A stretch of 64,000 bases of DNA from Actinomadura harenae. Lineage in GTDB: Bacteria > Actinomycetota > Actinomycetes > Streptosporangiales > Streptosporangiaceae. Shown here one piece after another: positions 44,420 to 53,405 of this stretch. Each line of letters starts with the position of its first letter. Positions within the stretch are counted from its first letter, which is position 1. The stretch covers positions 33,391 to 97,390 of the forward strand of contig NZ_RFFG01000027.1 of NCBI RefSeq assembly GCF_003696215.1, written 5' to 3'. The position numbers were made by a program, and so were the translations under genes. The notes under the pieces were generated by a model. The model ran no database searches. It saw only the letters and a program-made list of their open reading frames with translations, and was not told where the DNA came from.

Positions 44420-44437
44420 GCTGGATCCGGTTTCGAG
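44420..44437 (+). promoter_or_regulatory. Candidate SARP box for the 3-ketoreductase gene
   Basis: GCTGGAT (44420-44426) and TTTCGAG (44431-44437), 11 bp apart, reminiscent of the GCTGGAA/CCTTGAG pair at 31411. It begins three bases after the hydrolase stop. Confidence 0.4.
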
Positions 44438-44487
44438 CGACCGCCGTCATCGTCAACGCACTGCGAGCCGCACGAAGGGATCCGGTA

Positions 44488-45489
44488 ATGCCCGAGCAGG
44501 AAGAACGGCCGGTCCGGTTCGGCGTCATGGGCTGCGCGAGCGTCGCCGAGCGCAAGACGCTGCCGGCCATGGCCCACCGGCCGGCGGCAAGGATCGTGGC
44601 GATCGCCAGCCGTACCCGCGCCAAGGCGGAGGGCTTCACGGCACGGTTCGGCGGGACGGCGGTCGAGGGGTACGAGCGGCTGCTCGAACGCGACGACGTG
44701 GAGGCCGTCTACATCCCGCTGCCCGCCCTGCTGCACGCCGAGTGGATCGAGCGCGCGCTGCTGGCCGGCAAGCACGTGCTGGCCGAGAAGCCGCTGACCC
44801 TGTCCCACGGCGACAGCGCCCGCCTCGTCGCGCTCGCGGCCGAACGCGGACTCGTCCTCGCCGAGAACCTGATGTTCCTCAAGCACTCCCAGCACGCGAG
44901 GGTCGCCGAACTCGTCGCCGACGGCGTCATCGGAGAACTACGAAGCCTGACTGCGGAATTCGCCTACCCGCCGAAAACCGCGGAGAACGACATCCGCTAC
45001 CGGAAAGAAGGCGGCGGAACCCTCTGGGAGAGCGGCATCTATCCGGTGCGCACCGCCCAGCTCCATCTCGGTGCCGAACTGGAGGTCGTCGGCGCCGCGC
45101 GGCACGACTCCGCCGAGCACGGCGTGGACCTCTCGGGGGCGGCGCTGCTGGCGTCCGCGGACGGCGCCGCTACCGCCCATCTGGCCTGGGGCATCGGGTA
45201 CTCCTACCGTTCCGCCTACGCGCTCTGGGGAAGCCGCGGGCGGATCGTCGTCACCTGGGCCTACACGCCGCCGGCCGACCATCGCCCCGTGGTGTGGATC
45301 GAGGGCCAGGACCGCCGGGAGGAGCTCACGCTCGCCGCCGACGACCAGTTCGGCAACGCGGTGGACGCCTTCGTCTCCGCCGTACGGCATGGCACCGAGA
45401 GCGGCCTGCAGGGCGAGCCGGTCCTGAGTCAGGCGGACCTGATCGAGCGGGTCCGGGCACGCTCCGTGCGCCTGCCCGCGCATCCGTGA
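44488..45489 (+). CDS. NDP-hexose 3-ketoreductase (Gfo/Idh/MocA family)
   Basis: 333 residues. N-terminal Rossmann GVMGCASVAERKTLPAM, the EKPL motif (GKHVLAEKPL) carrying the catalytic Lys, and GGGTLWESGIYPVRTAQLHLG of KijD10/OleW/UrdT-type sugar enzymes. It reduces the C-3 keto group of the 2,3-dehydratase product. It is functionally parallel to the aldo/keto reductase at 4889, which implies two sugars with different C-3 stereochemistry or redundancy. GAAGGGA precedes ATG 44488. Confidence 0.87.
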   Translation: MPEQEERPVRFGVMGCASVAERKTLPAMAHRPAARIVAIASRTRAKAEGFTARFGGTAVEGYERLLERDDVEAVYIPLPALLHAEWIERALLAGKHVLAEKPLTLSHGDSARLVALAAERGLVLAENLMFLKHSQHARVAELVADGVIGELRSLTAEFAYPPKTAENDIRYRKEGGGTLWESGIYPVRTAQLHLGAELEVVGAARHDSAEHGVDLSGAALLASADGAATAHLAWGIGYSYRSAYALWGSRGRIVVTWAYTPPADHRPVVWIEGQDRREELTLAADDQFGNAVDAFVSAVRHGTESGLQGEPVLSQADLIERVRARSVRLPAHP

Positions 45490-45637
45490 CGGCGCATTCG
45501 ACCCCGATACGGGAGAACACGAACTCGCCCTTCCGGCGCGGGACGGCGGGATTCGGTTTCCACCGCGCCTAGACGACCACTCGAATCCGATACAGCACGC
45601 TCAGAAGCATCAGGACTGGCTGGTTTCAGGAGATGTG

Positions 45638-46630
45638 ATGCGGACTCCCGACATCTTCGTCAACGCCGTGGGCACCTTCCTGCCGGAGCTTCGACCGGCG
45701 CCCAGCGCGGACGACGACACCATGACCGGGGCGGCCGTCGGCGGCGACCTGCCGGCGGTCGAGATGGCCTTGAACGCGTCCCGCCAGGCGCTCGAACGGT
45801 CGGGGGCGTCCCCCGACTCGTTCGACACCCTGCTCTACGTCGAGGTCTACCACTCCGGGCCGGACGGCTGGTACCCCCACGCGTACCTGCAGCGCCACCT
45901 GCTCGGCGGCGACATGCTGGCCGCCACGATCGGGCAGGGCTGCAACGGCGTCTTCGGCGCCCTGGAACTGGCCGCCGGGCGCCTGGGCGCCCTCGGCGGC
46001 GACCGGTCCGCGATGATCGTCGCCGCCGACAACCTGGACTCCCCGCTGCTCGACCGGTGGACCGCGCTGACGGGCTACTGCATGGGCGACGGGGCCACCG
46101 CGCTCGTCCTGAGCACCGTCCCCGGCTTCGCGCGGTTGCGGTCGGTCACGTCCTCGACCGTGACGGAGCTGGAGGAACTCCATCGCGGCAAGGAGCCGCT
46201 CCACCCCTCCGGCCTGGTCACCGGGCAGCCCACCGACTTCCAGGCGCGCAGCGACGCCTTCATCGGCGGCGGCGGGTTCACCGACGACCTCATCCTGAAG
46301 CTGATCAGGACGACGGAGGAGGTCGTCACCCGGGCCCTGGACGAGGCGGGGATCGGCATGGAGCAGGTCACCAGGGTGGCGCCCTTCCACGGCCCCTGGT
46401 CCAACCTCGAGGTGTACCTCAGCCCGCTCGGCCTGACCAGGGACAGGACCACGTGGGAGTACGGCCGCGCCGTCGGGCACTCGGCGTGCGACCACCTCCT
46501 CGGCTTCGACCACCTGCTGTCGACGGGCGGGCTGCGGCCCGGAGACCACCTGCTGATGTTCGGGGTCGGTCCCGGGGTCAACCTGGCCGCGGCCGTCATC
46601 GAGATCGTGGACGGGGCGCCATGGCGGTAG
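45638..46630 (+). CDS. KSIII-like acyltransferase 1 (ChlB3/CerJ-type)
   Basis: 330 residues, thiolase fold of the KASIII-like acyltransferases that move aryl or acyl groups from PKS to ACP or sugar. Candidate triad Cys102 (GQGCNGVFG), His251 (VAPFHGPW) and Asp285 (GHSACDHLLG), the Cys-His-Asp set known for CerJ-type enzymes. It overlaps the type I PKS gene by ten bases, so it should offload the PKS product, probably to the free ACP at 52968. AGGAG before ATG 45638. The 148-base upstream gap shows no convincing SARP box. Confidence 0.85.
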   Translation: MRTPDIFVNAVGTFLPELRPAPSADDDTMTGAAVGGDLPAVEMALNASRQALERSGASPDSFDTLLYVEVYHSGPDGWYPHAYLQRHLLGGDMLAATIGQGCNGVFGALELAAGRLGALGGDRSAMIVAADNLDSPLLDRWTALTGYCMGDGATALVLSTVPGFARLRSVTSSTVTELEELHRGKEPLHPSGLVTGQPTDFQARSDAFIGGGGFTDDLILKLIRTTEEVVTRALDEAGIGMEQVTRVAPFHGPWSNLEVYLSPLGLTRDRTTWEYGRAVGHSACDHLLGFDHLLSTGGLRPGDHLLMFGVGPGVNLAAAVIEIVDGAPWR

Positions 46631-49600
46631 ACACCGCGACAACGGACACCACGACAGCGGACGCCACGGCCGAGCCGGTGGCCATCGTGGGCATGGCCTG
46701 CCGACTCCCCGGAGGGATCAGCACACCGGAGCGGTTCTGGACGGCCCTCACCGACGGCCTGGACGCCATCACCGACATCCCGCCCGACCGCTGGGCCCCG
46801 TACGCCGCCGCGGGGGGCGAGAACGCGGCCCTGCTGCGCGGGGCGACGAGCCGGGGAGGCTTCCTCGCCGATCCCGGCGAGTTCGACGCGGCGTTCTTCG
46901 GCATCACTCCGCGCGAGGCGGAACTGATCGACCCCCAGCAGCGCCTGGTCCTGGAGACGGCCTGGGAGGCGCTGGAGCACGCTGGGATCGCGCCGCACAC
47001 GCTGGGCGGCCCCGCCGGCGGGGGCACGGCCGTCTACATGGGCGTCGGCTCCGACGACTACGGCCGCCAGATGCTGGAGGACCTGCCCGGCATCGAGGCC
47101 TGGAGCGGCATCGGCGCGGCCTGCTGCGCGGTCGCCAACCGGCTCTCCTACTTCCTGGACGCCGGCGGCCCCAGCCATACCGTCGACGCGGCCTGCGCCT
47201 CCTCCCTCGTCGCGGTGCATCTCGGCTGCGAGAGCCTGGGCCGGGGTGAGAGCGACCTGGTGCTGGCGGGCGGGGTCAACGTGATCGCGGCCCCCGGGCT
47301 CACCATCGCGCTGGACGCCGCGCAGGCCCTGTCCCCGCGCGGCTCCTCCCGGCCGTTCGACGCCGACGCCGACGGGTACGTGCGCGGCGAGGGCGCCGGT
47401 GTCCTCGTCCTGAAGCGGCTGGCCGACGCCCGGCGGGACGGCGACCGCGTCCTCGCGGTCATCCGGGGAAGCGCGGTCAGGCACGGCGGCCGCACGAACG
47501 GGATCATGGCGCCCAGCGGGACGGCGCAGGAGGCGGTGGCGCGCCAGGCGCTGCGCAGGGCCGGGATCGCCCCGGACACCGTCGGCTACGTGGAGGCGCA
47601 CGGGACCGCGACCCGCGCGGGCGACCCCGTGGAGGTCGCCGCGCTCAGCGCCGTCTTCGGCGCGGGCCGTCCGGGCGGCGAGCCGTGCCTGATCGGGTCG
47701 GTCAAGGGGAACATCGGCCATCTCGAGGCCGCCGCCGGAATCGCCGGGACCCTGAAGGCGGTGCTCGCGATCGGCCAGGGGGCCATCCCGGGCCAGGTCG
47801 GCTTCACCCGGCCCAATCCGTCCATCCCGTGGGAGGGGTCGGGCCTGCAGGTCGTCACCGGGAACCGCCCGTGGCCCGCGACCGCCCACCCCCGCCGCGC
47901 CGGGATCAGCAGCTTCGGCTTCGGCGGCACGGTCTGCCACATCGTCCTGGAGGAGCCGCCACCGGAGCCCGCCGTCCCCGAGGGGCCCGCCGAGCCCGGG
48001 GCACCCGCCGTCTACCCCCTCTCGGCGACCTCCGAGGAGACGCTCCGCGAGTACGCCGGTCTGCTGGCCGACCACCTCGACGACGATCCCGCCGTGCGGC
48101 CGGCCGACCTCGGCCGCACGCTGTGGCACGGCCGGACCCACCAGCCGTTCCGCGCGGCCGTGGTGGCCGACGGGCCGGCCGGCCTCCGCTACGGCCTGCG
48201 CATGATCGCCGCCGACCAGCCCGCCCCCGGCGTCCTCGTCGCGCACGCGCCGCCGGGCGCGCCCTCCGCGCCGGTCTGGGTCTTCTCCGGACACGGGTCG
48301 CAGTGGGAGGGCATGGGCCGGGAACTGCTCGGCACCCGGCCGGAGTTCGCCCGCGTGGTCGACGAGATCGACCCGGTCTTCCGGGCCGAGATCGGCTGGT
48401 CTCCGCGGGAGAAGCTGGAGAACGGCCCGGTCGAGGGGGTCGACCAGATCCAGGCGATGATCTTCGTCGTCCAGGTCGGGCTGGCGGCGGTCCTGCGCGA
48501 GCTCGGGGTGCGGCCCGCCGCCGTCATCGGCCACTCGGTCGGCGAGGTGGCCGCGGCGGTGACGGCCGGGGTGTTCGGCCTGCCCGACGGGGCGCGCCTG
48601 ATCTGCCGGCGGTCCACGCTGCTCCGCCGGGTGGCCGGAGCGGGCGCCATGGTCATGGTGCGGCAGTCCTTCGAGGCGGCGGCCGAGACCGTCGAGGGCC
48701 TGGCCGCCGAGGCGGTCATCGAGTCCTCGCCCGACTCCACCGTCGTCGCCGGAACCCCGGACGCGATCTCCGCCGTCCGCGCGATCTGCCGCGAACGCGG
48801 GGTCATGGCGCACCCGATCTCCTCCGACGTCGCCTTCCACACCGCGCAGATGGACCCGCTGGTCCCCGACCTGGCGGCCGGCCTCGCCGGGCTGCTCCCC
48901 GCGCGGCCCGCCGTCCCGCTCTACACCACGGCCCTCGACGACCCCCGGTCCCCGGTCGTGCGCGACGGCGCGTACTGGGCGGGCAACCTCCGCAACCCGG
49001 TCCGGCTCGCCACGGCCGTGGCCGCCGCGGCCGAGGACGGGCACCGGCTGTTCCTGGAGGTGTCGCCCCACCCGGTCGTCACCCACTCGGTCAACGAGAC
49101 CCTGCACCATCTCGGCCTGGAGCACTCCTTCGCGGCCGGCAGCCTGCGGCGCAACCAGCCCGAGCGGGCCACGCTCCTGGCCGCGATCGGAGCGCTGCAC
49201 TGCCACGGCGGGGCGGTCGACCCGGCCCGGACGGCCCCGGACGGCCGGACCTGCTCCCTGCCCCGGTCGCCCTGGCGGCATCAGCGGTACTGGCGGCGGC
49301 CGGCGCGGACGGCGCACGGCGCCCCGGTGCCGCCGGATCCGGCCTCGAGCTCGCTGCTGAGCACGAGCGTGACGACGGCGGACCCGGCGCTCCCCCGCTA
49401 CTGGCGGACCTGGCTGGACCACGCCACCCGTCCCTACCCCGGCGAGCACCTGATCCAGGGCGTCGAGGTCGTACCGGCCGCGATCCTGCTGAACACCCTC
49501 TTCGCCGCGGCGGGCCGGGCCGGGCTCGGCGCCGTCACCTTCCACTCCCCGCTGGTGGCCGGAGAACCACGCGAGGTCCAGGTCATCGAACGCGGCGGCG

Positions 49601-51864
49601 CGCTCCGCCTGGCCTCGCGCGACGCCAGCGCGCAGGACGCGCCCTGGCAGACCCATGTCACCGCCACGGCGCTGCCGGGCGAACCCGCTCCGGACGCCGT
49701 CGACCTCGACGGGCTCCGAGCGCGCTCCACCGACCCGCTGCCCGCCGACCTGCCCATGGCACGCCTGCGCGCGTCGGGAATCGCCGGCGCGGGCCTGCGC
49801 TGGACGACCCGGGCCCTGTCGGCCGGAGAAGGGCGGCTGCTGGCCGAGGTGGAGGTCGAGGACGACGGAACCCCCCGCTGGCCGAGGATCTGGGACGCGG
49901 CGACCACGATCGGCCCGGTCGTCCTCGGCGACGACACGGCGCTGCGGCTGCTGGCCGCCGCGGACCGGGTCGTCGCCGCGGCCGACCCTCCGTCCAGGGT
50001 CGTGGTCCTCCTCGAGCGCAAGGGCGACGACGAACTGGACGCGATGATCAGCGACGAGGAGGGCCGCGTCCTGGGGACGGCCGGCGGGCTGCGGTTCGGC
50101 CGGCCGGAGGGCGATCCGGCCACCACCTCGCGGACCCTCCTCCACGGCCTCGAATGGCTGCCCGCCGAACGCGAGGCCCCCCAGCACGACCCGCGCAGGC
50201 TCGTGCTGATCGGCGGGGGCCCGCTGGCCGCCCGCATCGCCGCGCAGGCCCGGGCCGACGGCGTCCCCTGTGTGCGCGCGCCCGCACCGGCCGGCGACGA
50301 CGACACGCCGGACTGGGACACCGAGTCCGGCCTGACCGACCTGGACGAACGCGACGTCGTCCTGGTGGTCGGCGACCCCCATGCGGACGGCGACGACGTC
50401 GGCGACCGGGCCGTGACGGCGGCCTGGACCCTGACCCGCGCCGTCCAGGCGCTCGCGCGGCCCGGCCGGCGGAGTCTCCCCCGGCTGTGGTGCGTCACCG
50501 CGGGCGCCCGGCACGGCCGGGGACCGGCGCAGGCGCCGCTGTGGGGACTCGGCCAGATCGTCGCGGGTGAACACCCCGAGCTGTGGGGCGGCATCGCCGA
50601 CCTCACCCCCTCCGACCTGGACGCGAGCGTCACGTCCCTGCTGGCGGAGCTGAAGTCCCGGGGCGACGCCGACATCCTGGCCCTCGACGGCGGCCAGGTG
50701 CGCGCCGCGAGGCTCACGCCGCAGGCGGCGGGCGGCGACGGCGAGGCCCTGGCGGTCCGGCCGGACGGGACCTACCTCATCACCGGCGGCATGGGCGTGC
50801 TGGGCCTCCAGGTCGCCGAATGGCTCGCCTCCCTGGGCGCCCGCCGGCTGCTCCTGCTCGGACGGACACCGCTCCCGCCCCGCAGCCGCTGGGACGGCGA
50901 GACCGACCCCGGCCTCCGCCACCGGATCGCCGCGATACGGCGGCTTGAGGGGCTGGGCGTCACCGTCCGGGCCCTGCCGGTGGACATCGCCGACGCCGGG
51001 GCGGTCACGCGCGCCCTCGACCCCGACCGGCTGGGCCTGCCGCCCATCCGGGGCGTCGTCCACGCCGCCGGAACGCTGGACGACCGCCTGCTGGACGACC
51101 TGGACAGGGAATCGCTGCGGGCGGTGTTCCGCGCCAAGGCCGAGGGGGCGCTGGTGCTCGACCGGCTCTTCCCGCCGGGCTCGCTCGACTTCCTCGTCCT
51201 GTTCTCGTCGATCGGGCAGCACCTCGGCCTGCCCGGTCAGGGCGGATACGCGGCCGCCAACGCGTTCCTCGACCACCTCGCGGCCCGCCGCCGGGCCACC
51301 GGTCACGACGACACCACCAGCCTGAGCTGGACCTCGTGGAGCGGGATGGGCATGGCGGTGAACGCGGTGGTCGACCACGAACTGCGGAGGCACGGCATCG
51401 GAAGGATCACCGCCGAGCAGGCGTTCCAGGCTTGGACCGAGGCGTCCCGGCACCACGGGAGGGGACACGTCTGCGTCTTCCCGGTCACCGAGCCGGACGA
51501 CCCCGCGCGCGTGCGGCCGATCCTGCGCGAACTGCGCCGCGCCGCTCCCCCGGCGGCGGCGCCGGACACCGGCGACGCCGACCGGTTCGCGGCGATGTCC
51601 CCCGGCGAACTCCACGAGCACCTGGTCGAGGAGGTGGCCGGGCTGGTGTCGCGGGAGGTCCGGATCCCCGTCGCCGACCTGGATCCGTCCAGCCCGCTGA
51701 CCGCGCTGGGTCTGGACTCCATCATGACCACGGCGATCCGCCACAGCCTCGAGAAGCGCTTCCGGACCGACCTTCCCGCGACCCTGCTGTGGAACCATCC
51801 GACCGTCTCCGACCTGGCCGGGCACCTCGCGGACCGGTTCACGGCCGACCCGACCCCGAGGTGA
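46621..51864 (+). CDS. Iterative type I PKS, 6-methylsalicylate-synthase type (KS-AT-DH-KR-ACP)
   Basis: 1747 residues, one module. KS (about 18-445) with Cys192 in DACASSL; AT (about 540-850) with Ser639 in GHSVGE and VAFH near the malonyl-selective position; DH/thioester-hydrolase-like domain (about 920-1100) with His943 in HLIQGVEVVP; KR (about 1380-1570) with GGMGVLG and Tyr1543; ACP (about 1670-1740) with Ser1700 in LDSIM. No thioesterase. Length and order match ChlB1/PokM1-type bacterial 6-MSA synthases, so a tetraketide 6-methylsalicylate-type acid is expected. It is released by the flanking KSIII-like transferases rather than hydrolysis. Exact product remains inference. Confidence 0.92.
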   Translation: MAVDTATTDTTTADATAEPVAIVGMACRLPGGISTPERFWTALTDGLDAITDIPPDRWAPYAAAGGENAALLRGATSRGGFLADPGEFDAAFFGITPREAELIDPQQRLVLETAWEALEHAGIAPHTLGGPAGGGTAVYMGVGSDDYGRQMLEDLPGIEAWSGIGAACCAVANRLSYFLDAGGPSHTVDAACASSLVAVHLGCESLGRGESDLVLAGGVNVIAAPGLTIALDAAQALSPRGSSRPFDADADGYVRGEGAGVLVLKRLADARRDGDRVLAVIRGSAVRHGGRTNGIMAPSGTAQEAVARQALRRAGIAPDTVGYVEAHGTATRAGDPVEVAALSAVFGAGRPGGEPCLIGSVKGNIGHLEAAAGIAGTLKAVLAIGQGAIPGQVGFTRPNPSIPWEGSGLQVVTGNRPWPATAHPRRAGISSFGFGGTVCHIVLEEPPPEPAVPEGPAEPGAPAVYPLSATSEETLREYAGLLADHLDDDPAVRPADLGRTLWHGRTHQPFRAAVVADGPAGLRYGLRMIAADQPAPGVLVAHAPPGAPSAPVWVFSGHGSQWEGMGRELLGTRPEFARVVDEIDPVFRAEIGWSPREKLENGPVEGVDQIQAMIFVVQVGLAAVLRELGVRPAAVIGHSVGEVAAAVTAGVFGLPDGARLICRRSTLLRRVAGAGAMVMVRQSFEAAAETVEGLAAEAVIESSPDSTVVAGTPDAISAVRAICRERGVMAHPISSDVAFHTAQMDPLVPDLAAGLAGLLPARPAVPLYTTALDDPRSPVVRDGAYWAGNLRNPVRLATAVAAAAEDGHRLFLEVSPHPVVTHSVNETLHHLGLEHSFAAGSLRRNQPERATLLAAIGALHCHGGAVDPARTAPDGRTCSLPRSPWRHQRYWRRPARTAHGAPVPPDPASSSLLSTSVTTADPALPRYWRTWLDHATRPYPGEHLIQGVEVVPAAILLNTLFAAAGRAGLGAVTFHSPLVAGEPREVQVIERGGALRLASRDASAQDAPWQTHVTATALPGEPAPDAVDLDGLRARSTDPLPADLPMARLRASGIAGAGLRWTTRALSAGEGRLLAEVEVEDDGTPRWPRIWDAATTIGPVVLGDDTALRLLAAADRVVAAADPPSRVVVLLERKGDDELDAMISDEEGRVLGTAGGLRFGRPEGDPATTSRTLLHGLEWLPAEREAPQHDPRRLVLIGGGPLAARIAAQARADGVPCVRAPAPAGDDDTPDWDTESGLTDLDERDVVLVVGDPHADGDDVGDRAVTAAWTLTRAVQALARPGRRSLPRLWCVTAGARHGRGPAQAPLWGLGQIVAGEHPELWGGIADLTPSDLDASVTSLLAELKSRGDADILALDGGQVRAARLTPQAAGGDGEALAVRPDGTYLITGGMGVLGLQVAEWLASLGARRLLLLGRTPLPPRSRWDGETDPGLRHRIAAIRRLEGLGVTVRALPVDIADAGAVTRALDPDRLGLPPIRGVVHAAGTLDDRLLDDLDRESLRAVFRAKAEGALVLDRLFPPGSLDFLVLFSSIGQHLGLPGQGGYAAANAFLDHLAARRRATGHDDTTSLSWTSWSGMGMAVNAVVDHELRRHGIGRITAEQAFQAWTEASRHHGRGHVCVFPVTEPDDPARVRPILRELRRAAPPAAAPDTGDADRFAAMSPGELHEHLVEEVAGLVSREVRIPVADLDPSSPLTALGLDSIMTTAIRHSLEKRFRTDLPATLLWNHPTVSDLAGHLADRFTADPTPR

Positions 51865-51870
51865 GGCGAC

Positions 51871-52971
51871 GTGCGACACGAGGATCTGTACCTGTCGAGC
51901 GTGGCGTCGTTCCTGCCCCGGACCGTCTCCGTCGACGACGCGGTCATGGACGGCCGGTACGACCCGGAGGAGCAGGAGGAGTCGGGTGTCGAGCGGGTGG
52001 CCGTCGCCGGGCCCGGGGACTCGGCTCCGGCGATGGCCGTCCGCGCCGCCCGGGCGGCCGTCCACCGCTCCCCCCACGAGCCCGGTGAGATCGACCTGCT
52101 GCTGCACGCCGTGACCGCCTACAACGGGCTGGACGGCTGGAACGCCGCCTGCTACCTCCAGAAGGAGGTCCTGGGCGGAGCCGGCACCTCCTTCGAGGTC
52201 AGGCAGTTGTCCAACGGGGCGATGGCCTGCGTGGAACTCGCCGCGGCGTACCTGTCCGCCGCGCCGGACCGCCGGGCCGCCCTCATCACGGCCGCCGACC
52301 AGTTCGCCGAGCCCGCCTGGGACCGCTGGCGGACCGGCTGGGGGATGGTCTTCGCCGACGGCGCATCGGCCGCGGTGCTGTCCCGGGTCGGCGGCTTCGC
52401 CCGGGTGCGCTCGACCGTGACGGTCACCGACCCGGAACTCGAGGGGCTGCACCGGGGCGAACTCGGCTTCGGCGCGGCGCCCGACCCGGCCGAGTACCCG
52501 ATCGACTTCCGGGCGCGGACCCTGGACTTCGCCCGTTCGATGGACCTCGCGGAGGCGGGCCGGCGGATGGCGGCCGGCCTCCGCGACGCCGTGTCGGAGG
52601 CGGCCGACGAGGCGGGCATCAGCGCCGCCGACGCCGACCACTACGTCGTGCCGGGCTTCGGCCGCCGGCTCCTGCTCCGCGAGTGCCTCGACCCGCTGGA
52701 ACTCGACATCGGGCGTTCCACCTGGAGCTGGTCGGCGCAGATCGGACATCTCGGCGCGGCGGACCAGTTCGCCGCCCTGGCGTACCTGGCCGAGGCGGGA
52801 CGGCTGGCCCCCGGCGACAAGGCGATCGCGATCGGCATCGGTGGCGGTTTCAACTGGACCTGCATCGTCCTGGAGGTGCTCGAGCCTCCCGTCTGGCGGG
52901 ACCGTCCGGCACCCGCCGCCGCCCCGGAACCGGCCCCTCACAGGGCCGATCTCATGGAAGGAGAGGGATGA
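51871..52971 (+). CDS. KSIII-like protein 2 with altered active site
   Basis: 366 residues, homologous to the transferase at 45638 over its whole length. The nucleophile position is Ser114 (RQLSNGAMAC) instead of Cys, and the His position aligns with Phe263 (VVPGFGRR); the Asp (Asp299, GHLGAADQF) is kept. Ser in place of Cys is known for DpsC-type priming enzymes, but loss of the His is unusual. It may transfer the salicylate to the final acceptor with another base, or act as a partner subunit. GTG 51871 follows the PKS stop by six bases. Confidence 0.8.
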   Translation: MRHEDLYLSSVASFLPRTVSVDDAVMDGRYDPEEQEESGVERVAVAGPGDSAPAMAVRAARAAVHRSPHEPGEIDLLLHAVTAYNGLDGWNAACYLQKEVLGGAGTSFEVRQLSNGAMACVELAAAYLSAAPDRRAALITAADQFAEPAWDRWRTGWGMVFADGASAAVLSRVGGFARVRSTVTVTDPELEGLHRGELGFGAAPDPAEYPIDFRARTLDFARSMDLAEAGRRMAAGLRDAVSEAADEAGISAADADHYVVPGFGRRLLLRECLDPLELDIGRSTWSWSAQIGHLGAADQFAALAYLAEAGRLAPGDKAIAIGIGGGFNWTCIVLEVLEPPVWRDRPAPAAAPEPAPHRADLMEGEG

Positions 52972-53225
52972 CCAGCGATCGTGCCGCCGTGTTGGCCCAG
53001 CTGACCGGCTTCCTCAAGACCATGCTCAAGCCCGACCAGTTCTCCCGGCTCGGCCCGGAGACACCACTGCGGGAGTTCGGCGTCCTGGACTCGCTGGGAA
53101 TGGCGCGCCTGGTGACCTTCATCAGGGACGACATGGGGGTCGCCGTCCCCATGCGGCACCTGACCGGCGCCCGTTTCCGCAGCCTGGACGACATCACCGA
53201 CCTGGTCCTCACCCTGCGGGCCTGA
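52968..53225 (+). CDS. Discrete acyl carrier protein of the salicylate branch
   Basis: 85 residues. Attachment Ser42 in FGVLDSLGMARL; the helix pattern is ACP/PCP-like and differs from the type II PKS ACP at 9605. It likely receives the aryl acid from the PKS through a KSIII-like transferase, so the acid can be modified (methylated, perhaps halogenated) as a thioester before transfer, as proposed for ChlB2 in chlorothricin. ATG overlaps the preceding stop (ATGA) and has GGAAGGAGAGGG upstream. Last gene of the operon. Confidence 0.85.
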   Translation: MTSDRAAVLAQLTGFLKTMLKPDQFSRLGPETPLREFGVLDSLGMARLVTFIRDDMGVAVPMRHLTGARFRSLDDITDLVLTLRA

Positions 53226-53331
53226 CCGCCCGCCACCACCTCGACCGCACCGCCCCTCGACCGCAACGCCACCTCGACCGCGATGCCACCTGGACCGACC
53301 CGCGACCTCACCGGATCCCCCCGGCCTCGGC

Positions 53332-53387
53332 GACGGCCTCGGGCGGCGTCCTCACCGGATCCGGTGGGGACGCCGCCCGAGGCCGTC
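53332..53387. terminator. 56-nt near-perfect palindrome between convergent operons
   Basis: Arms GACGGCCTCGGGCGGCGTCC and its complement (53332-53351, 53368-53387) enclose a second palindrome CACCGGATCCGGTG, interrupted only by one T-G position. It lies between the ACP stop (53225) and the cyclase stop (53406), fitting a bidirectional terminator. Confidence 0.75.
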
Positions 53388-53405
53388 GTGAGGAGCGCGG
53401 CGAGG

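Noticed and set aside
45490..45637. SARP box before the salicylate operon
   Set aside because: Only poorly matching heptamers (GTTTCCA, GCCTAGA, CACTCGA) are present; too weak to list as a site.
46075..52941. Very long open frame (about 2288 codons) antisense to the type I PKS
   Set aside because: Arg/Pro/Gly/His-rich translation without domains; the opposite strand has all PKS motifs and ribosome sites. Typical codon-bias shadow in high-GC DNA.
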